Of a DNA stretch of 64,000 nucleotides, positions 47,646-59,046 are shown piece by piece. The notes under the pieces were generated by a model that ran no database searches, was not told the DNA's origin, and saw only the letters and a list, made by a program, of their open reading frames with translations. Numbering within the stretch: the stretch's first letter is position 1; every line of letters begins with the position of its first letter. The translations under genes and the position numbers were made by a program. Origin of the DNA: Risungbinella massiliensis (GTDB lineage Bacteria; Bacillota; Bacilli; Thermoactinomycetales; Thermoactinomycetaceae); the NCBI RefSeq assembly GCF_000942395.1, contig NZ_LN812103.1:219000-282999 (forward strand), given 5' to 3'.

Positions 47646-47848
47646 GCAAAGAAAATATAGATGTTGGAAGGGTACTTTGAGAATAAAGTGCCCTTTTCTT
47701 ATGGGAGTGGTTTAATCGATCTCAAAAAAGGAATAGAAGAAGTACAGGAAAAGGTAATAATTAATACAACAGCTTGGTTCCTTTTTAGGATATATTAAGA
47801 TACATCAAATAAACCGTTTGCAAAGGGTGGGAGCACTGAGGTGAGCAC

Positions 47849-48445
47849 ATGAGTATTCTAATCTGTCTCGATCCAGGGCATGGTGGTACAGATCGTGGTG
47901 CCATCGGGTTAGAGCTAATGGAAAAAGATGTTTGCCTGGATATATGTTACCGTGTTGAACGAGAACTACAAAATTATCAGGGGATTCAAGTTACCTTAAC
48001 TCGTTCCTATGATGTCGATGTTACGATACAGGAGCGAGTAGAGTGGGCGAACTCCCATAAAGCGGACTTATTTTTAAGCATTCATACTATTACTAGATTA
48101 AAAGGCTTTACTTCTTATGTGAGTGTTATTGCGGGTTCTCATGACCGTAGATTGCAGTGTTGGCTACATAATCAGCTAGCTGGAGCACTGCGCTCTTATG
48201 GAATTTGTGATCAGGGGAAACGAAACGATACCGAAACCCCAAATGGCTTGTTATATGAATTGCGACACACCAAGATGCCAGCAGTTACTATCGCAGCATT
48301 GAACTTATCAAATCCAAATGAACATCAATTGGCTGCAGACTATCTATTTCGTAGCAGATATGCGAAGTCGATCGCAGATGGATTGGCTAGAATTTATCAA
48401 TGTAGTATGCGGGGTAATGAGCGGACAGGACATGTTTGTACATGA
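47849..48445 (+). CDS. N-acetylmuramoyl-L-alanine amidase (Amidase_3), no signal peptide
   Basis: 198-aa zinc amidase: LICLDPGHGGTDRGAIG (first His), LELMEKDVCLDI (Glu), DLFLSIHTITR (second His; usual SIHxN) and the C-terminal catalytic Glu expected near LYELRHTKMPAV. It cleaves the lactyl-amide bond of peptidoglycan. There is no signal peptide or cell-wall-binding domain, so it resembles CwlC-type mother-cell lysis enzymes, released at the end of sporulation (inference). ATG 47849 has GAGGTG upstream. Terminator at 48449. Confidence 0.87.
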   Translation: MSILICLDPGHGGTDRGAIGLELMEKDVCLDICYRVERELQNYQGIQVTLTRSYDVDVTIQERVEWANSHKADLFLSIHTITRLKGFTSYVSVIAGSHDRRLQCWLHNQLAGALRSYGICDQGKRNDTETPNGLLYELRHTKMPAVTIAALNLSNPNEHQLAADYLFRSRYAKSIADGLARIYQCSMRGNERTGHVCT

Positions 48446-48448
48446 AAA

Positions 48449-48480
48449 AACGACGGGCGATGTGCTCGTCGTTTGTTTTT
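48449..48480 (+). terminator. Terminator after the amidase gene
   Basis: AACGACG and CGTCGTT with inner GC/GC pairing, followed by TGTTTTTG. Confidence 0.8.
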
Positions 48481-48535
48481 GTGTGTAAGTGGTAGAATTT
48501 TTTGATATTATGAAATGCAGATAGGGGGAAGTTTG

Positions 48536-48880
48536 ATGTCAGATGAACAGAAAAAACAGAGTAATAGAAAAAATACAAAACAGTTGATTATGAGCATTGT
48601 TTCGTTGGTATTGGCTTTGCCGAATCTTCTTTTTAACTACTACATAGCACAAATGCTTTTAGGGGTGGGCGATCCAGAGCATTATAAAGCAGCGACAGTT
48701 GGTTTTATACTGCTTCCATATGCATTAACTGGAGGTCTTATAGCAATTGTCATTGGGATAAAAACATATAAGTATGTATCTAGTAAAATAAGTCTAATAA
48801 TCAATGTATTACCTCTAATTTGGTTATTAATAGGTTTTATTTTTGATCGATGGGGCTACTGTAAAGCAGAGTTGACATAA
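48536..48880 (+). CDS. Hypothetical membrane protein
   Basis: 114-aa protein: a polar Gln/Lys/Asn N-terminus (SDEQKKQSNRKNTKQ), then three helices, LIMSIVSLVLALPNLLFNYY, TVGFILLPYALTGGLIAIVI and SLIINVLPLIWLLIGFIF. It resembles small DUF4064-like or DUF4190-like membrane proteins, but no motif confirms this. ATG 48536 follows AGGGGGAAG; the frame also extends seven codons upstream without a better site. Confidence 0.6.
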   Translation: MSDEQKKQSNRKNTKQLIMSIVSLVLALPNLLFNYYIAQMLLGVGDPEHYKAATVGFILLPYALTGGLIAIVIGIKTYKYVSSKISLIINVLPLIWLLIGFIFDRWGYCKAELT

Positions 48881-48923
48881 AAAAAGAAAATCTACATAAT
48901 AGTAGACTTTCCAGATGTGAAAT

Positions 48924-49397
48924 CTAAGTAGAAGGATAGAACAAGCTGTCTATCAATTCTCTGAATGATTCTCTTATATAGGTGACGACATAGTCGGGAC
49001 CGTCCTCATAATGAGCTTCCCAGTTGATAAGCACAATAGAGGGCGATTCATTTGATTCCCGATAGTCAAAGCAATACCATTTATTCTGCCCATCCAACGC
49101 AAAGGGGACAAACCCTTTTGGAAGTGAGGGATCAGAATCATCTGTTAGGTACATTTCTCTAAATGCTCCCATTATATGATTTGAATCTTCAGTATCCCCT
49201 TCTTCCTTTGAAACAGACAACAATTGGTCAAATGTGTAGGGCTCACCATCTACATTAATGTATACGCCAGGAATACTTCCTTGATAAACCTTCACCCATT
49301 CAACATAATCTTTAGGTAGCTTTTGACCAACAAATCCCTCAATTCGTTTAATATCCTCGTCTGTTGCAGGTTGTTTGACTGTTGCCCACTTAACCAT
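48924..49397 (-). CDS. SUKH-family (SMI1/KNR4) immunity protein
   Basis: 157-aa immunity protein: ATDEDIKRIEGFVGQKLPKD, YVEWVKVYQGSIPGVYINVD, PFALDGQNKWYCFDYRESN, SIVLINWEAHYED and a C-terminal helix SFRELIDSLF, the SMI1/KNR4 fold that neutralises nuclease toxins. ATG 49397 has AGGAGG 7 nt upstream. It is 11 bp downstream of the -1 frame stop of the WHH-type toxin, so the two form a toxin-immunity operon. Confidence 0.88.
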   Translation of the reverse strand: MVKWATVKQPATDEDIKRIEGFVGQKLPKDYVEWVKVYQGSIPGVYINVDGEPYTFDQLLSVSKEEGDTEDSNHIMGAFREMYLTDDSDPSLPKGFVPFALDGQNKWYCFDYRESNESPSIVLINWEAHYEDGPDYVVTYIRESFRELIDSLFYPST

Positions 49398-49408
49398 TCT
49401 TATCCCTC

Positions 49409-50664
49409 CTATTTTCCCCAAATACGATGACCACCAGTATGAGGTTTCCCTTTATTATGAATAGCACTATAAACTAATTGCATTCTGCCAGTTTCTTGAT
49501 GATGGTGCCATGTATAGTTTCCAATTTTATAGTGCCCTTTTTTAGATGCTCCTCAATTAATTCACGCTCATCTTTTGGGAATTGGTTCATGAACTCCTGT
49601 TTCAACTTTGAATTCTCTTTGAAATGATCTCTTAATATTTGGGTTGCTTGGCTTGTTTGGGTAGGGCTTGCACCTTTTATTTGGTCTGGTTTAAGATATA
49701 TTTCAGCTTTAACATATTTTGAGAAGTCAACAAACCCATCTTTATCGAATGGAATTCCCTTATCATTGTTACCACCAGCATGTTGACTACCTAATAATTT
49801 CACTTCTTGTCCATCAGGCAAAACTGCATACTTAACGTTTCTATCCTGCTTATCTTTTCCATTTTTTATCTTAAAGTTTTGATCTGGAACATCATACTTT
49901 GGTTTTTCGGTCTTGAACTTCGTTGTTACTTTACCTGAATTCGTGGACTGGCTAGTATTATTATCTCCCGAATTACTACCACTGGACTCATTCGAATCAT
50001 CATCACCGGATTCATTCGAACTCCCATCACTGGATTCATCGGACTTATTTCCACCAGTAGAGCAAACCTCTTCGTTATTGTTATTGTTATTGCCATTCTT
50101 CTTCCCATTCTTTTTCCCACAGGCAGGTTCTATTACAGTATCCCAAGCCTTCTCTATTGCCGGATGTGGACTTACTAAGCTTAGTAGCCGAGATAGGATA
50201 GATAATTCTTCTCCTGTTTCTGGATCCACTCCGAAAATGAAAGCTTTAATGTCATTTCCTTTAGATACGAAATAATCTTTTCCGAATCCAACCAATGTTT
50301 CTATTGGATTCTCTTTTAGATCATTTAAAAATACTTCCAGATCGGAGAATAGTTGTTTTACCTCTTCTGATTTCTCATCGAAGTAACCACCAGGATCTGT
50401 TACAAGCTTCGTAACCGTATTTTTGATATCCTTAATGATCGGTTCTTCGGCTATGTAATCGATTGGATCATCCCAAAATCTGTCCCAATCTTTTTCTACT
50501 AGATCCAACGATTTTTCAAGATCTTTTTTTACAGTGCTACAGTTGCTATCTGAAAAAATGCCAACTATCCCGTCACAAGCTTTGTGGAGCAAACCTTTCT
50601 CTTCTTTGTTCGATACGGAAACTGGATTGTTTACTTTGGGGACAACCGGCTCTGTTTTCTTTGG
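49409..50664 (-). pseudogene. HNH (WHH-type) nuclease toxin gene, frameshifted and 5' truncated
   Basis: The main frame (to TAG-equivalent stop at 49474) encodes an acidic helical domain, a low-complexity Gly/Asn/Ser/Asp linker (about 190-235) and a C-terminal toxin domain starting GVKYAVLPDGQEVKL-like. Family-typical sequence then continues only in the -1 frame: NYTWHHHQETGRMQLVYSAI, HTGGHRIWGK, ending at TAG 49411-49409 next to the immunity gene. The switch point is A AAA AAG at 49543-49537, so either programmed -1 frameshifting or an indel in the A-run explains it. Upstream the frame is open to a TAA at 50667-50665 with no ATG or ribosome site, so the N-terminal delivery domain is missing. 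Confidence 0.8.
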
Positions 50665-50758
50665 TTATGCCTCTCTTACGTCAGAGTCCTCGAAGTCGTT
50701 CTCTCTGTGGCAGGTCAAACATACCGTTTTTCTCTGCAAATTACTGATAAATAAAAAA

Positions 50759-50782
50759 CTGCAGGAACATATTCTCCTGCAG
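50759..50782 (-). terminator. Terminator of nuclease gene copy 2
   Basis: CTGCAGGA pairs with TCCTGCAG, followed on the minus strand by TTTTTTATTT. It is nearly the same sequence as the terminator at 51527. Confidence 0.88.
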
Positions 50783-50796
50783 CAGATTAGATCAAA

Positions 50797-51330
50797 CTAT
50801 GATAGATCACTATGAAATCTCCCAAACCTCACATACCCTGGAACAGAATAAACTCCAATTCTTAGTTTATATGCTTCATAGCTACTAATAATATAGTTAT
50901 ATTGCATCTCAATTGGTAAATTATCTAACATGAAAGGGATCGCAAGTCCTTCGAGTAATAAATATTTTCCGGCGTCGATCCATTTACCATGGAGGGATAA
51001 GTGGAGATAGCCTAACAGTCTAATCCATGTTGCATCGATAAAGTCTTCATGTAGTTCTATCTTTATGTTATCTGCTTGGTGGATCAGTTGATCTAATCTA
51101 TCTCTTGCTTCGATTGCATATAATTGGGGGTTTTGGTTCTTTTTTTGTTTATATAATTCTGGAGTGTTTATCCCGATAAGACGCAAATAAAATGTATATT
51201 TATTTCTTTCAAACTTGATCGTATCTCCGTCTACTACTTTTACCTTTTTAGGAGAAAACACTTCTTTCGATTTAAAGTTTTTCCGAATCCTTTGATTTAT
51301 TACCGTTTTGCTTTTCTTTTTGTTCCCCAA
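50797..51330 (-). CDS. Thermonuclease-like (SNase) protein, copy 2
   Basis: 177-aa staphylococcal-nuclease-fold protein: VKVVDGDTIKFERNKYTFYL, RLIGINTPELYKQK (Arg and Glu of the active site), WIRLLGYLHLSL (second Arg) and LEGLAIPFML. There is no signal peptide, so it acts inside the cell or mother cell. The start is TTG 51330 with GGGAGG 8 nt upstream. It is about 45% identical by eye to copy 1 and, like it, has its own leader and terminator. Confidence 0.85.
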   Translation of the reverse strand: MGNKKKSKTVINQRIRKNFKSKEVFSPKKVKVVDGDTIKFERNKYTFYLRLIGINTPELYKQKKNQNPQLYAIEARDRLDQLIHQADNIKIELHEDFIDATWIRLLGYLHLSLHGKWIDAGKYLLLEGLAIPFMLDNLPIEMQYNYIISSYEAYKLRIGVYSVPGYVRFGRFHSDLS

Positions 51331-51448
51331 TGTAATCGCCTCCCGGCTTGGGTAGTACAGCCGAGAGTCCTCAAGCAAGAGGGATCTGGCTGCCCCTCGT
51401 ACTCACTAAGAAATGAACACGAGGAGCAACCAGATCCCCTGCAGTATA
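51331..51448 (-). promoter_or_regulatory. Structured leader of nuclease copy 2
   Basis: -10 TATACT (51448-51443), long hairpin GGGATCTGGTTGC / GCAGCCAGATCCC with inner CTCGT/ACGAG, then a second hairpin CTCTCGGCT / AGCCGGGAG whose 3' arm is the Shine-Dalgarno GGGAGG, then TTG. The ribosome site is therefore sequestered. Confidence 0.78.
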
Positions 51449-51526
51449 ACGAACTAGTGTAAGTTTTTTATATTGATCCTGTTAATTCCGTATTTTCTGT
51501 TTATAAATCTTTCGGAGAAAATAAAT

Positions 51527-51552
51527 GCTGCAGGAACCAATTCTCCTGCAGC
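51527..51552 (-). terminator. Terminator of nuclease copy 1
   Basis: GCTGCAGGA pairs with TCCTGCAGC, followed on the minus strand by ATTTATTTT. Confidence 0.82.
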
Positions 51553-51569
51553 AGATTAGATCAATGCTA

Positions 51570-52124
51570 TCATATGTCCTCATTAAATCTTCCGAATTCT
51601 GTTACGTATCCTCGTATAGAGTAGACTCCTAAGCGAAGTCTTTCTGCTTCATATGCTAGATCTTGATACTCCAACTGTTCTTCCAGTGTAAGTCGTTGCT
51701 CCATCATATAAGGTACTGCTAAACCTTCTGCTAATAAGATGTGACTTACATTTACGAACTCTCCATCTTTCTCTACAAATAGGTAACCTAGCAGTCTGAT
51801 TCCGGTTCCATCGATGAGTCGTTCATGGAGAACTATTTTCCAATTGCTTGCTTCGTCCAATAACAATTGACCTAATCGATCTTTTGCTTCTTGCGAGAAG
51901 GGTTGAGGAGATTTGTGTGCATTTGCTGAATAAAGTTCAGGAGCATTAACCCCAGTTATACGAAGGTAAAATGTATGCCCATACATAGGAAACTTAACGG
52001 TATCACCATCCACCACTTCTAAACTCGGGGGTGAGAATATTTGCGATGGTTTGAAATGGTCTGTAATAAGTGTCCTAATTCTAAGTTTCTTTTGACTTGG
52101 TTCTGTATTTAGATTTCTCTCCAT
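51570..52124 (-). CDS. Thermonuclease-like (SNase) protein, copy 1
   Basis: 184-aa SNase-fold protein: LEVVDGDTVKFPMYGHTFYL, RITGVNAPELYSA, GIRLLGYLFVEKDGE, ILLAEGLAVPYMM and AERLRLGVYSIRGYV. The two Arg and the Glu of the nuclease active site are in place (RITG...PEL, IRLLGY). There is no signal peptide. ATG 52124 has GGGAGG 8 nt upstream. The gene, leader and terminator together form a unit duplicated as copy 2, 0.8 kb downstream. Confidence 0.87.
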   Translation of the reverse strand: MERNLNTEPSQKKLRIRTLITDHFKPSQIFSPPSLEVVDGDTVKFPMYGHTFYLRITGVNAPELYSANAHKSPQPFSQEAKDRLGQLLLDEASNWKIVLHERLIDGTGIRLLGYLFVEKDGEFVNVSHILLAEGLAVPYMMEQRLTLEEQLEYQDLAYEAERLRLGVYSIRGYVTEFGRFNEDI

Positions 52125-52243
52125 AATAGTCGCCTCCCGGCCAATTAGTGCAGCCGAGAGTCTCCAAAAAGCAAAAGAGAATCTGGCTGCCCCTCCTGCT
52201 CACCATAATGAACACGAGGAGCAGCCAGATCTTCTTTATTATA
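52125..52243 (-). promoter_or_regulatory. Structured leader of nuclease copy 1
   Basis: TGTTATAAT (extended -10, TATAAT at 52243-52238), hairpin ATCTGGCTGC / GCAGCCAGAT with inner TCCTC/GAGGG, then CTCTCGGC / GCCGGGAG covering the SD GGGAGG, 8 nt before the ATG. Confidence 0.8.
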
Positions 52244-52423
52244 ACAGGAGTTGTCTTTCGAAACTGTATAGATATCTTGATTATTTCATTTCTGTAACTA
52301 TTCATTTTGGAGTGAAACTTGTTATTTTTTTAGCTGTGTTAAACACACTTTGTAGCAGGACCTACAGAGATCTTCATTTACAAAAATGCTTTTGGTCTTT
52401 TTTTATTGTGGTGCTATTTGTGA

Positions 52424-52429
52424 TACGAT
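52424..52429 (+). promoter_or_regulatory. Possible ppiB promoter (extended -10)
   Basis: TGATACGAT contains TACGAT preceded by TGn, 39 bp before the ppiB start. The -35 is weak. Nothing else is visible in 52244-52467. Confidence 0.4.
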
Positions 52430-52467
52430 AGCGAAGTAAATCAATCCTCGAATGGAGCTGTTAATGT

Positions 52468-52899
52468 ATGAAGACAGGTTATATCTTATTAGAAGATGGG
52501 AACAAAATGGAGTTAGAATTTTATCCGGAAGCTGCTCCCAATACTGTTGCGAACTTTGAGAAATTGGCAAATGAAGGCTTTTATGATGGCTTGAATTTCC
52601 ACAGAGTTATTCAAGGATTTGTCTCTCAGGGTGGATGTCCGCAGAAAAGTGGATATGGCAATGCAGGATACACCATTGCGTGTGAGACAGCAGGTAATCC
52701 TCACAAGCATGTAGCAGGATCTCTATCGATGGCTCATGCAGGGAAAGATACTGGATCTTGTCAGTTTTTTGTTGTTCATGAACCACAACCTCATTTGGAT
52801 GGCGTACATACTGTATTTGGTAAGGTTACGAATGGTTTGGAACATGCGTTGAATATGAAACAAGGCGCAGGTATTAAAGAGATTAGAGTGCAAGGATAG
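52468..52899 (+). CDS. ppiB: Peptidyl-prolyl cis-trans isomerase, cyclophilin type
   Basis: 143-aa cytoplasmic cyclophilin: [20 protein letters not shown] with active-site Arg, [40 protein letters not shown] with the QFF core and [12 protein letters not shown] (His/Trp pocket position). It accelerates proline isomerisation during folding. ATG 52468, single gene, with a terminator at 52915-52947. Confidence 0.95.
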   Translation: MKTGYILLEDGNKMELEFYPEAAPNTVANFEKLANEGFYDGLNFHRVIQGFVSQGGCPQKSGYGNAGYTIACETAGNPHKHVAGSLSMAHAGKDTGSCQFFVVHEPQPHLDGVHTVFGKVTNGLEHALNMKQGAGIKEIRVQG

Positions 52900-52912
52900 T
52901 TTTTATAGCAGG

Positions 52913-52947
52913 GATGGAGTAGTCGGGCTCTCCATCCTTGTTTTTTT
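52913..52947 (+). terminator. Terminator after ppiB
   Basis: GGGATGGAG pairs with CTCCATCC across a short loop, followed by TTGTTTTTTT. Confidence 0.88.
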
Positions 52948-53371
52948 ATGTGAGATCAAATGTAGCACTAGACTAATTCCTGACAGAATAATAGAACGGA
53001 ATCAAGTGAACTAAGTAAACGACTTTATGGTCATCTTAAGGTCAGGATGTTTAGGTGGTTGAAAATGATGTGGAGAATATTCCAAAAAGAATTCCCTAAT
53101 CACTTTTGATCACTAATAGAAAACAACCGTTCACTGTCCCAATGGATCGATGTATTTTTGATGGAACTACAACTTTGAGAAAGTACCCTGATGGATTCAG
53201 ATATTCCAGATACTCCCTAATAGTTGCCAAGTGTGTCAGAAATATGAGATAATCCAATGTGCTAGAAAGAGAATGTGCGGATTTTAGCAAAAAAAGAAGG
53301 AATATAGCGCGTTTTGTCGAACGTATGCTTTAATACATCAAAGGGTACCTCATCGGTTGAGGAGGATAGAG
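52948..53371. other. 424-bp gap without a recognised feature
   Basis: I see no gene, known RNA or strong hairpin. Open frames on the minus strand here lack ribosome sites. The yerC promoter must be in the distal part. Confidence 0.5.
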
Positions 53372-53677
53372 ATGCAATTACATAAATTAAATCCAAAAGA
53401 GCTCGAACAATTATTTCAAGCGGTATTGAAGCTTGAAACAATTGAGGAGTGTTACCAATTCTTTGACGATCTCTGCACGGTTGGTGAAGTAAAGTCGCTT
53501 GCACAACGTCTGGAAGTAGCGAGAATGCTTCAAGAAGGAGCTACTTACAACCAGATTGAAGCAGAGACAGGTGCAAGTACTGCGACCATTTCTCGTGTGA
53601 AGCGTTGCTTGCACTATGGTACGGATGGCTATAAATTGGCCTTAGAGAGACTTGCTGAAGACGAAAAGGCTGAGTAA
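53372..53677 (+). CDS. yerC: YerC/TrpR-family DNA-binding protein
   Basis: 101-aa protein of the YerC/YecD group with a TrpR-like helix-turn-helix: LCTVGEVKSLAQRLEVARML, QEGATYNQIEAETGASTATI and SRVKRCLHYGTDGYK. ATG 53372 has AGGAGG upstream; the TTG at 53357 lies inside the ribosome site. Its position before pcrB-pcrA-ligA is the conserved Bacillales order. Terminator CCCCGC/GCGGGG follows at 53680. Confidence 0.92.
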   Translation: MQLHKLNPKELEQLFQAVLKLETIEECYQFFDDLCTVGEVKSLAQRLEVARMLQEGATYNQIEAETGASTATISRVKRCLHYGTDGYKLALERLAEDEKAE

Positions 53678-53679
53678 AT

Positions 53680-53706
53680 TCCCCGCGATTTTTGCGGGGT
53701 TTTCTA
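53680..53706 (+). terminator. Terminator after yerC
   Basis: CCCCGC and GCGGGG around a 7-nt loop, followed by TTTTCT. Confidence 0.88.
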
Positions 53707-53769
53707 TTGTATGAGACTATTTATTTATGAAGGAACAACCATTCAAAGGTATCTTTGTTAAGGTAGAAA

Positions 53770-54486
53770 GTGTGGTTTATGATGAACAGAGAGATCTTGA
53801 AAAATTGGCGGCATGTGATGAAGTTAGATCCAGCTAAACCGTTAACCGATACGCAGATAGACCACATCCTGCGATCTGGGACAGATGCTCTTATGATCGG
53901 TGGAACTGATGGGGTCACGTATGAGAATACCAATAATCTATTATCCCGTTTGGCATTAGGAGAGATTCCACTGATCCAAGAGATTTCTACTTTGGAATCA
54001 GTGCATCCATCTTTCGATGCGTATCTAATTCCCTCTGTGCTCAATACATCTGATATACGATGGGTATATGGAGAGCATCTCGAAGCCATCAAGAAGTTTG
54101 GAGAGTACATTCCTTGGGAGAAGCTATGGTGGGAAGGGTATGTAGTTGGCAACCCAGAAGCCAAAGTGGCGAAAAAAACGAACAGTGATTGCTCGCTGAC
54201 CCCAGCGGATGTGACGGCTTATGCTCGATTAACAGAACATGTGTTTCAATTTCCGGTCTTTTATGTAGAATATAGTGGAACATACGGTGGGACACAATGG
54301 TTACAAGCGGCGAGTAGATCACTGAATCGTACGTTATTGTTTTATGGTGGGGGAATCTCGAAAGAAGCTCAAGCTAAAGAAGTAGCAGCATATGCCGATG
54401 TAGTTGTCGTAGGAAATGTAATATACGAAGATCTAGACCGGGCATGTGAGTCAGTTCAATGGGTGAAAGAGACGAAAAAGCAATAG
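53770..54486 (+). CDS. pcrB: Heptaprenylglyceryl phosphate synthase
   Basis: 238-aa TIM-barrel prenyltransferase that joins heptaprenyl diphosphate to glycerol-1-phosphate, an archaea-like ether lipid of Bacillales. Motifs: KLDPAKPLTDTQID, IGGTDGVTYENT, YLIPSVLN, FYVEYSGTYGG and LFYGGGISKEAQAKEVAAYA with VVVGNVIYED. Start GTG 53770 (AAGG 6 nt upstream) or one of the ATGs at 53779/53782. Confidence 0.93.
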   Translation: MWFMMNREILKNWRHVMKLDPAKPLTDTQIDHILRSGTDALMIGGTDGVTYENTNNLLSRLALGEIPLIQEISTLESVHPSFDAYLIPSVLNTSDIRWVYGEHLEAIKKFGEYIPWEKLWWEGYVVGNPEAKVAKKTNSDCSLTPADVTAYARLTEHVFQFPVFYVEYSGTYGGTQWLQAASRSLNRTLLFYGGGISKEAQAKEVAAYADVVVVGNVIYEDLDRACESVQWVKETKKQ

Positions 54487-54668
54487 GGTCAGGATCTTTT
54501 TCCGAGGATGGTATAGCACAGAGGATTTTGTTCTAGGAAGCTATTAAAAATAACGAAACGAGTCTAGTTGAGGTTTTATTCAGTGATGGGGATATCAAAG
54601 CGAAGCCATTTCATATTTTGGTTTGCTTGTTTTATATAAAGTTATCAGAAGAAAGAGAGGGAGACTAA

Positions 54669-56864
54669 GTGAGTTTGGATACAAAAGATTTATTAACTGG
54701 TTTAAATCCAGAACAGAGATTAGCAGTAGAAACAACAGAAGGACCTGTACAGATCGTAGCCGGTGCCGGGTCCGGGAAGACTAGGGTTTTGACCCATCGA
54801 GTAGCCTATCTATTGGAGAAGGGGATCCATCCTTGGAATATTCTCGCGATCACCTTTACCAATAAAGCTGCTCGGGAGATGAAGGAACGTATTGGGAAAT
54901 TAGTGGGGCCCAAAGCAGAAGAGATCTGGATTTCGACATTTCACTCTATGTGTGTACGTATATTGCGTAGAGACATTGACCGTTTAGGCTATTCTCGGAA
55001 CTTTACCATATTAGATTCAGGAGACCAGCTTTCTGCGATCAAACAGATTTTGAAAGAAGAGAATCTCGATCCTAAAAAGTTTGAGCCACGGGGATTACTA
55101 CACCGGATCAGTTCAGCTAAAAATAGCCTGACTAGCCCGGAAGTGATGAAACAACAGGCTACCAACTATCTAGAAGAGGTAGCAGCTCAAGTTTATACAC
55201 GTTATCAAAAGAAACTCCGTCAGAATGAAGCTTTGGATTTTGATGATCTTTTAATGGTGACTGTTCAGCTTTTTCAACAGGTGCCAGAAGTGCTGGATTA
55301 TTTTCAACGGAAGTTCCAATATATCCATGTAGATGAATATCAAGATACCAACCATGTTCAATATACGTTGGTCAATCTACTAGCAGCACGCCATCAAAAT
55401 ATTTGCGTGGTAGGGGATTCGGATCAGTCTATCTACCGTTTCCGTGGAGCAGATATCACCAATATCCTTCATTTTGAACGCGATTACCAAAATGCCCGAC
55501 TGATCAAGCTGGAACAAAATTATCGTTCTACTAAAAATATCCTTAAAGCAGCCAACCATGTCATTGAGCACAATACAGAACGAAAGCCAAAACAGTTGTG
55601 GACCGATAATGACGAGGGAGAGCAGATTACTCTTTTTGAAGCTGGATCAGAACAGGAAGAAGCTTTCTTTATAGGGGAAATGGTTCAAAAAGGTATCAAG
55701 GACGGACAGAGCTATTCTGATTTTGCCGTGCTATATCGAACCAATGCTCAGTCCCGGGTAGTGGAGGAGCTATTTGTAAAAGCAAATATCCCTTACAACA
55801 TCGTTGGTGGAATTAAGTTCTACGAGCGCAAAGAGATCAAAGATGTGCTAGCTTACTTAAATCTCATTATGAATCCAAACGATGATCTAAGTCTTGCACG
55901 GATTATCAACGTTCCACGCCGGGGGATCGGAGCAACTACACTGGACAAGCTACAACAATATGCCGCAAGCCAAGGCCTCTCTGTTTTTCAAGCGATTGCA
56001 GAACGAGAACAGGTCGGTCTTACTAAACGTGCGATCGGACCACTAGATGATTTTCGCTCGCTCATCCTCAACTTGCACAATAGCGTAGATTATTTCTCCG
56101 TAACAGAAATGGTCGAAGAGGTTCTCACCCGAACCAACTATCGGGAGGAATTGAAAAAAGAGAACACATTGGAATCGCAAGCAAGACTAGAGAATATCGA
56201 AGAGTTTTTCTCCGTGGCACAAGACTTTGAAAAACACAATGAAGAAAAATCATTGATCGCGTTCTTGACGGAACTGGCCTTGATCTCGGAGCCAGCTGAT
56301 CTAACAGGAGAGACAGAAGAAGAAAGACCAGATGCAGTTCAGATGATGACCCTGCATAGTGCCAAAGGATTGGAGTTTCCATTTGTTTTCTTAGTTGGAA
56401 TGGAAGAAAATCTTTTCCCACACAGTCGCTCGATTGACGATGAAATAGAGATGGAAGAAGAACGCCGTCTTGCCTATGTAGGAATTACGAGAGCGGAGAA
56501 GAAGTTATTCTTAACCCGTGCCAAGCTGAGAACTATCTTTGGTAATACCAGCACCAATCCACCATCTCGCTTCCTAAAAGAGATTCCTTCCGAGCTTTTA
56601 GTATATGAAGGGAAACAATCCCCAGCTGCTACTACTGCACGTGCTAGGCAAGTGCTACCTAAGGCATCATTTCATGCGAGTGGTCCAAAGGAGTACAATT
56701 GGTCGGTCGGAGAAAAGGCTCAGCACACAAAGTGGGGTGTAGGTACAGTTGTTATGGTACGTGGGGAAGGCGAAGACATAGAGCTAAATATTGCATTTCC
56801 CGAGCCTGTGGGTGTCAAAAAACTATTGGCACGTTTTGCTCCGATTGAGAAAGTACAATCTTAA
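54669..56864 (+). CDS. pcrA: ATP-dependent DNA helicase PcrA
   Basis: 731-aa UvrD-type superfamily 1A 3'-5' helicase used in repair and rolling-circle replication. Motifs: [15 protein letters not shown] (Walker A), [14 protein letters not shown] (Ia), HVDEYQDTN (II), [16 protein letters not shown] (III), LEQNYRST (IV), [20 protein letters not shown] (V) and [18 protein letters not shown] (VI), with a C-terminal RNA-polymerase-binding Tudor-like tail ([12 protein letters not shown]). Start GTG 54669 with GAGAGGGAG upstream. Confidence 0.97.
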   Translation: MSLDTKDLLTGLNPEQRLAVETTEGPVQIVAGAGSGKTRVLTHRVAYLLEKGIHPWNILAITFTNKAAREMKERIGKLVGPKAEEIWISTFHSMCVRILRRDIDRLGYSRNFTILDSGDQLSAIKQILKEENLDPKKFEPRGLLHRISSAKNSLTSPEVMKQQATNYLEEVAAQVYTRYQKKLRQNEALDFDDLLMVTVQLFQQVPEVLDYFQRKFQYIHVDEYQDTNHVQYTLVNLLAARHQNICVVGDSDQSIYRFRGADITNILHFERDYQNARLIKLEQNYRSTKNILKAANHVIEHNTERKPKQLWTDNDEGEQITLFEAGSEQEEAFFIGEMVQKGIKDGQSYSDFAVLYRTNAQSRVVEELFVKANIPYNIVGGIKFYERKEIKDVLAYLNLIMNPNDDLSLARIINVPRRGIGATTLDKLQQYAASQGLSVFQAIAEREQVGLTKRAIGPLDDFRSLILNLHNSVDYFSVTEMVEEVLTRTNYREELKKENTLESQARLENIEEFFSVAQDFEKHNEEKSLIAFLTELALISEPADLTGETEEERPDAVQMMTLHSAKGLEFPFVFLVGMEENLFPHSRSIDDEIEMEEERRLAYVGITRAEKKLFLTRAKLRTIFGNTSTNPPSRFLKEIPSELLVYEGKQSPAATTARARQVLPKASFHASGPKEYNWSVGEKAQHTKWGVGTVVMVRGEGEDIELNIAFPEPVGVKKLLARFAPIEKVQS

Positions 56865-56869
56865 GTTAG

Positions 56870-58918
<2,049 letters not shown>

Positions 58919-58928
58919 TCGATTAAAT

Positions 58929-58971
58929 GAACAGCTCTCTAGGAAAAGGGAATCCTAGGAGCTGTTTTTTC
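58929..58971 (+). terminator. Terminator after ligA
   Basis: AACAGCTC and GAGCTGTT with inner CTAGGA/TCCTAG, followed by TTTTCTT. Confidence 0.9.
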
Positions 58972-59046
58972 TTATAACGGAACAGCTTTCTGTATCTAGT
59001 AGCTCTCAAAGCGGAGGTTCTTCTCCATCATCTAGATCAGGTACAG

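Noticed and set aside
53096-53290. Minus-strand 64-aa frame in the ppiB-yerC gap
   Set aside because: No ribosome site, no recognisable domain and no neighbouring signals.
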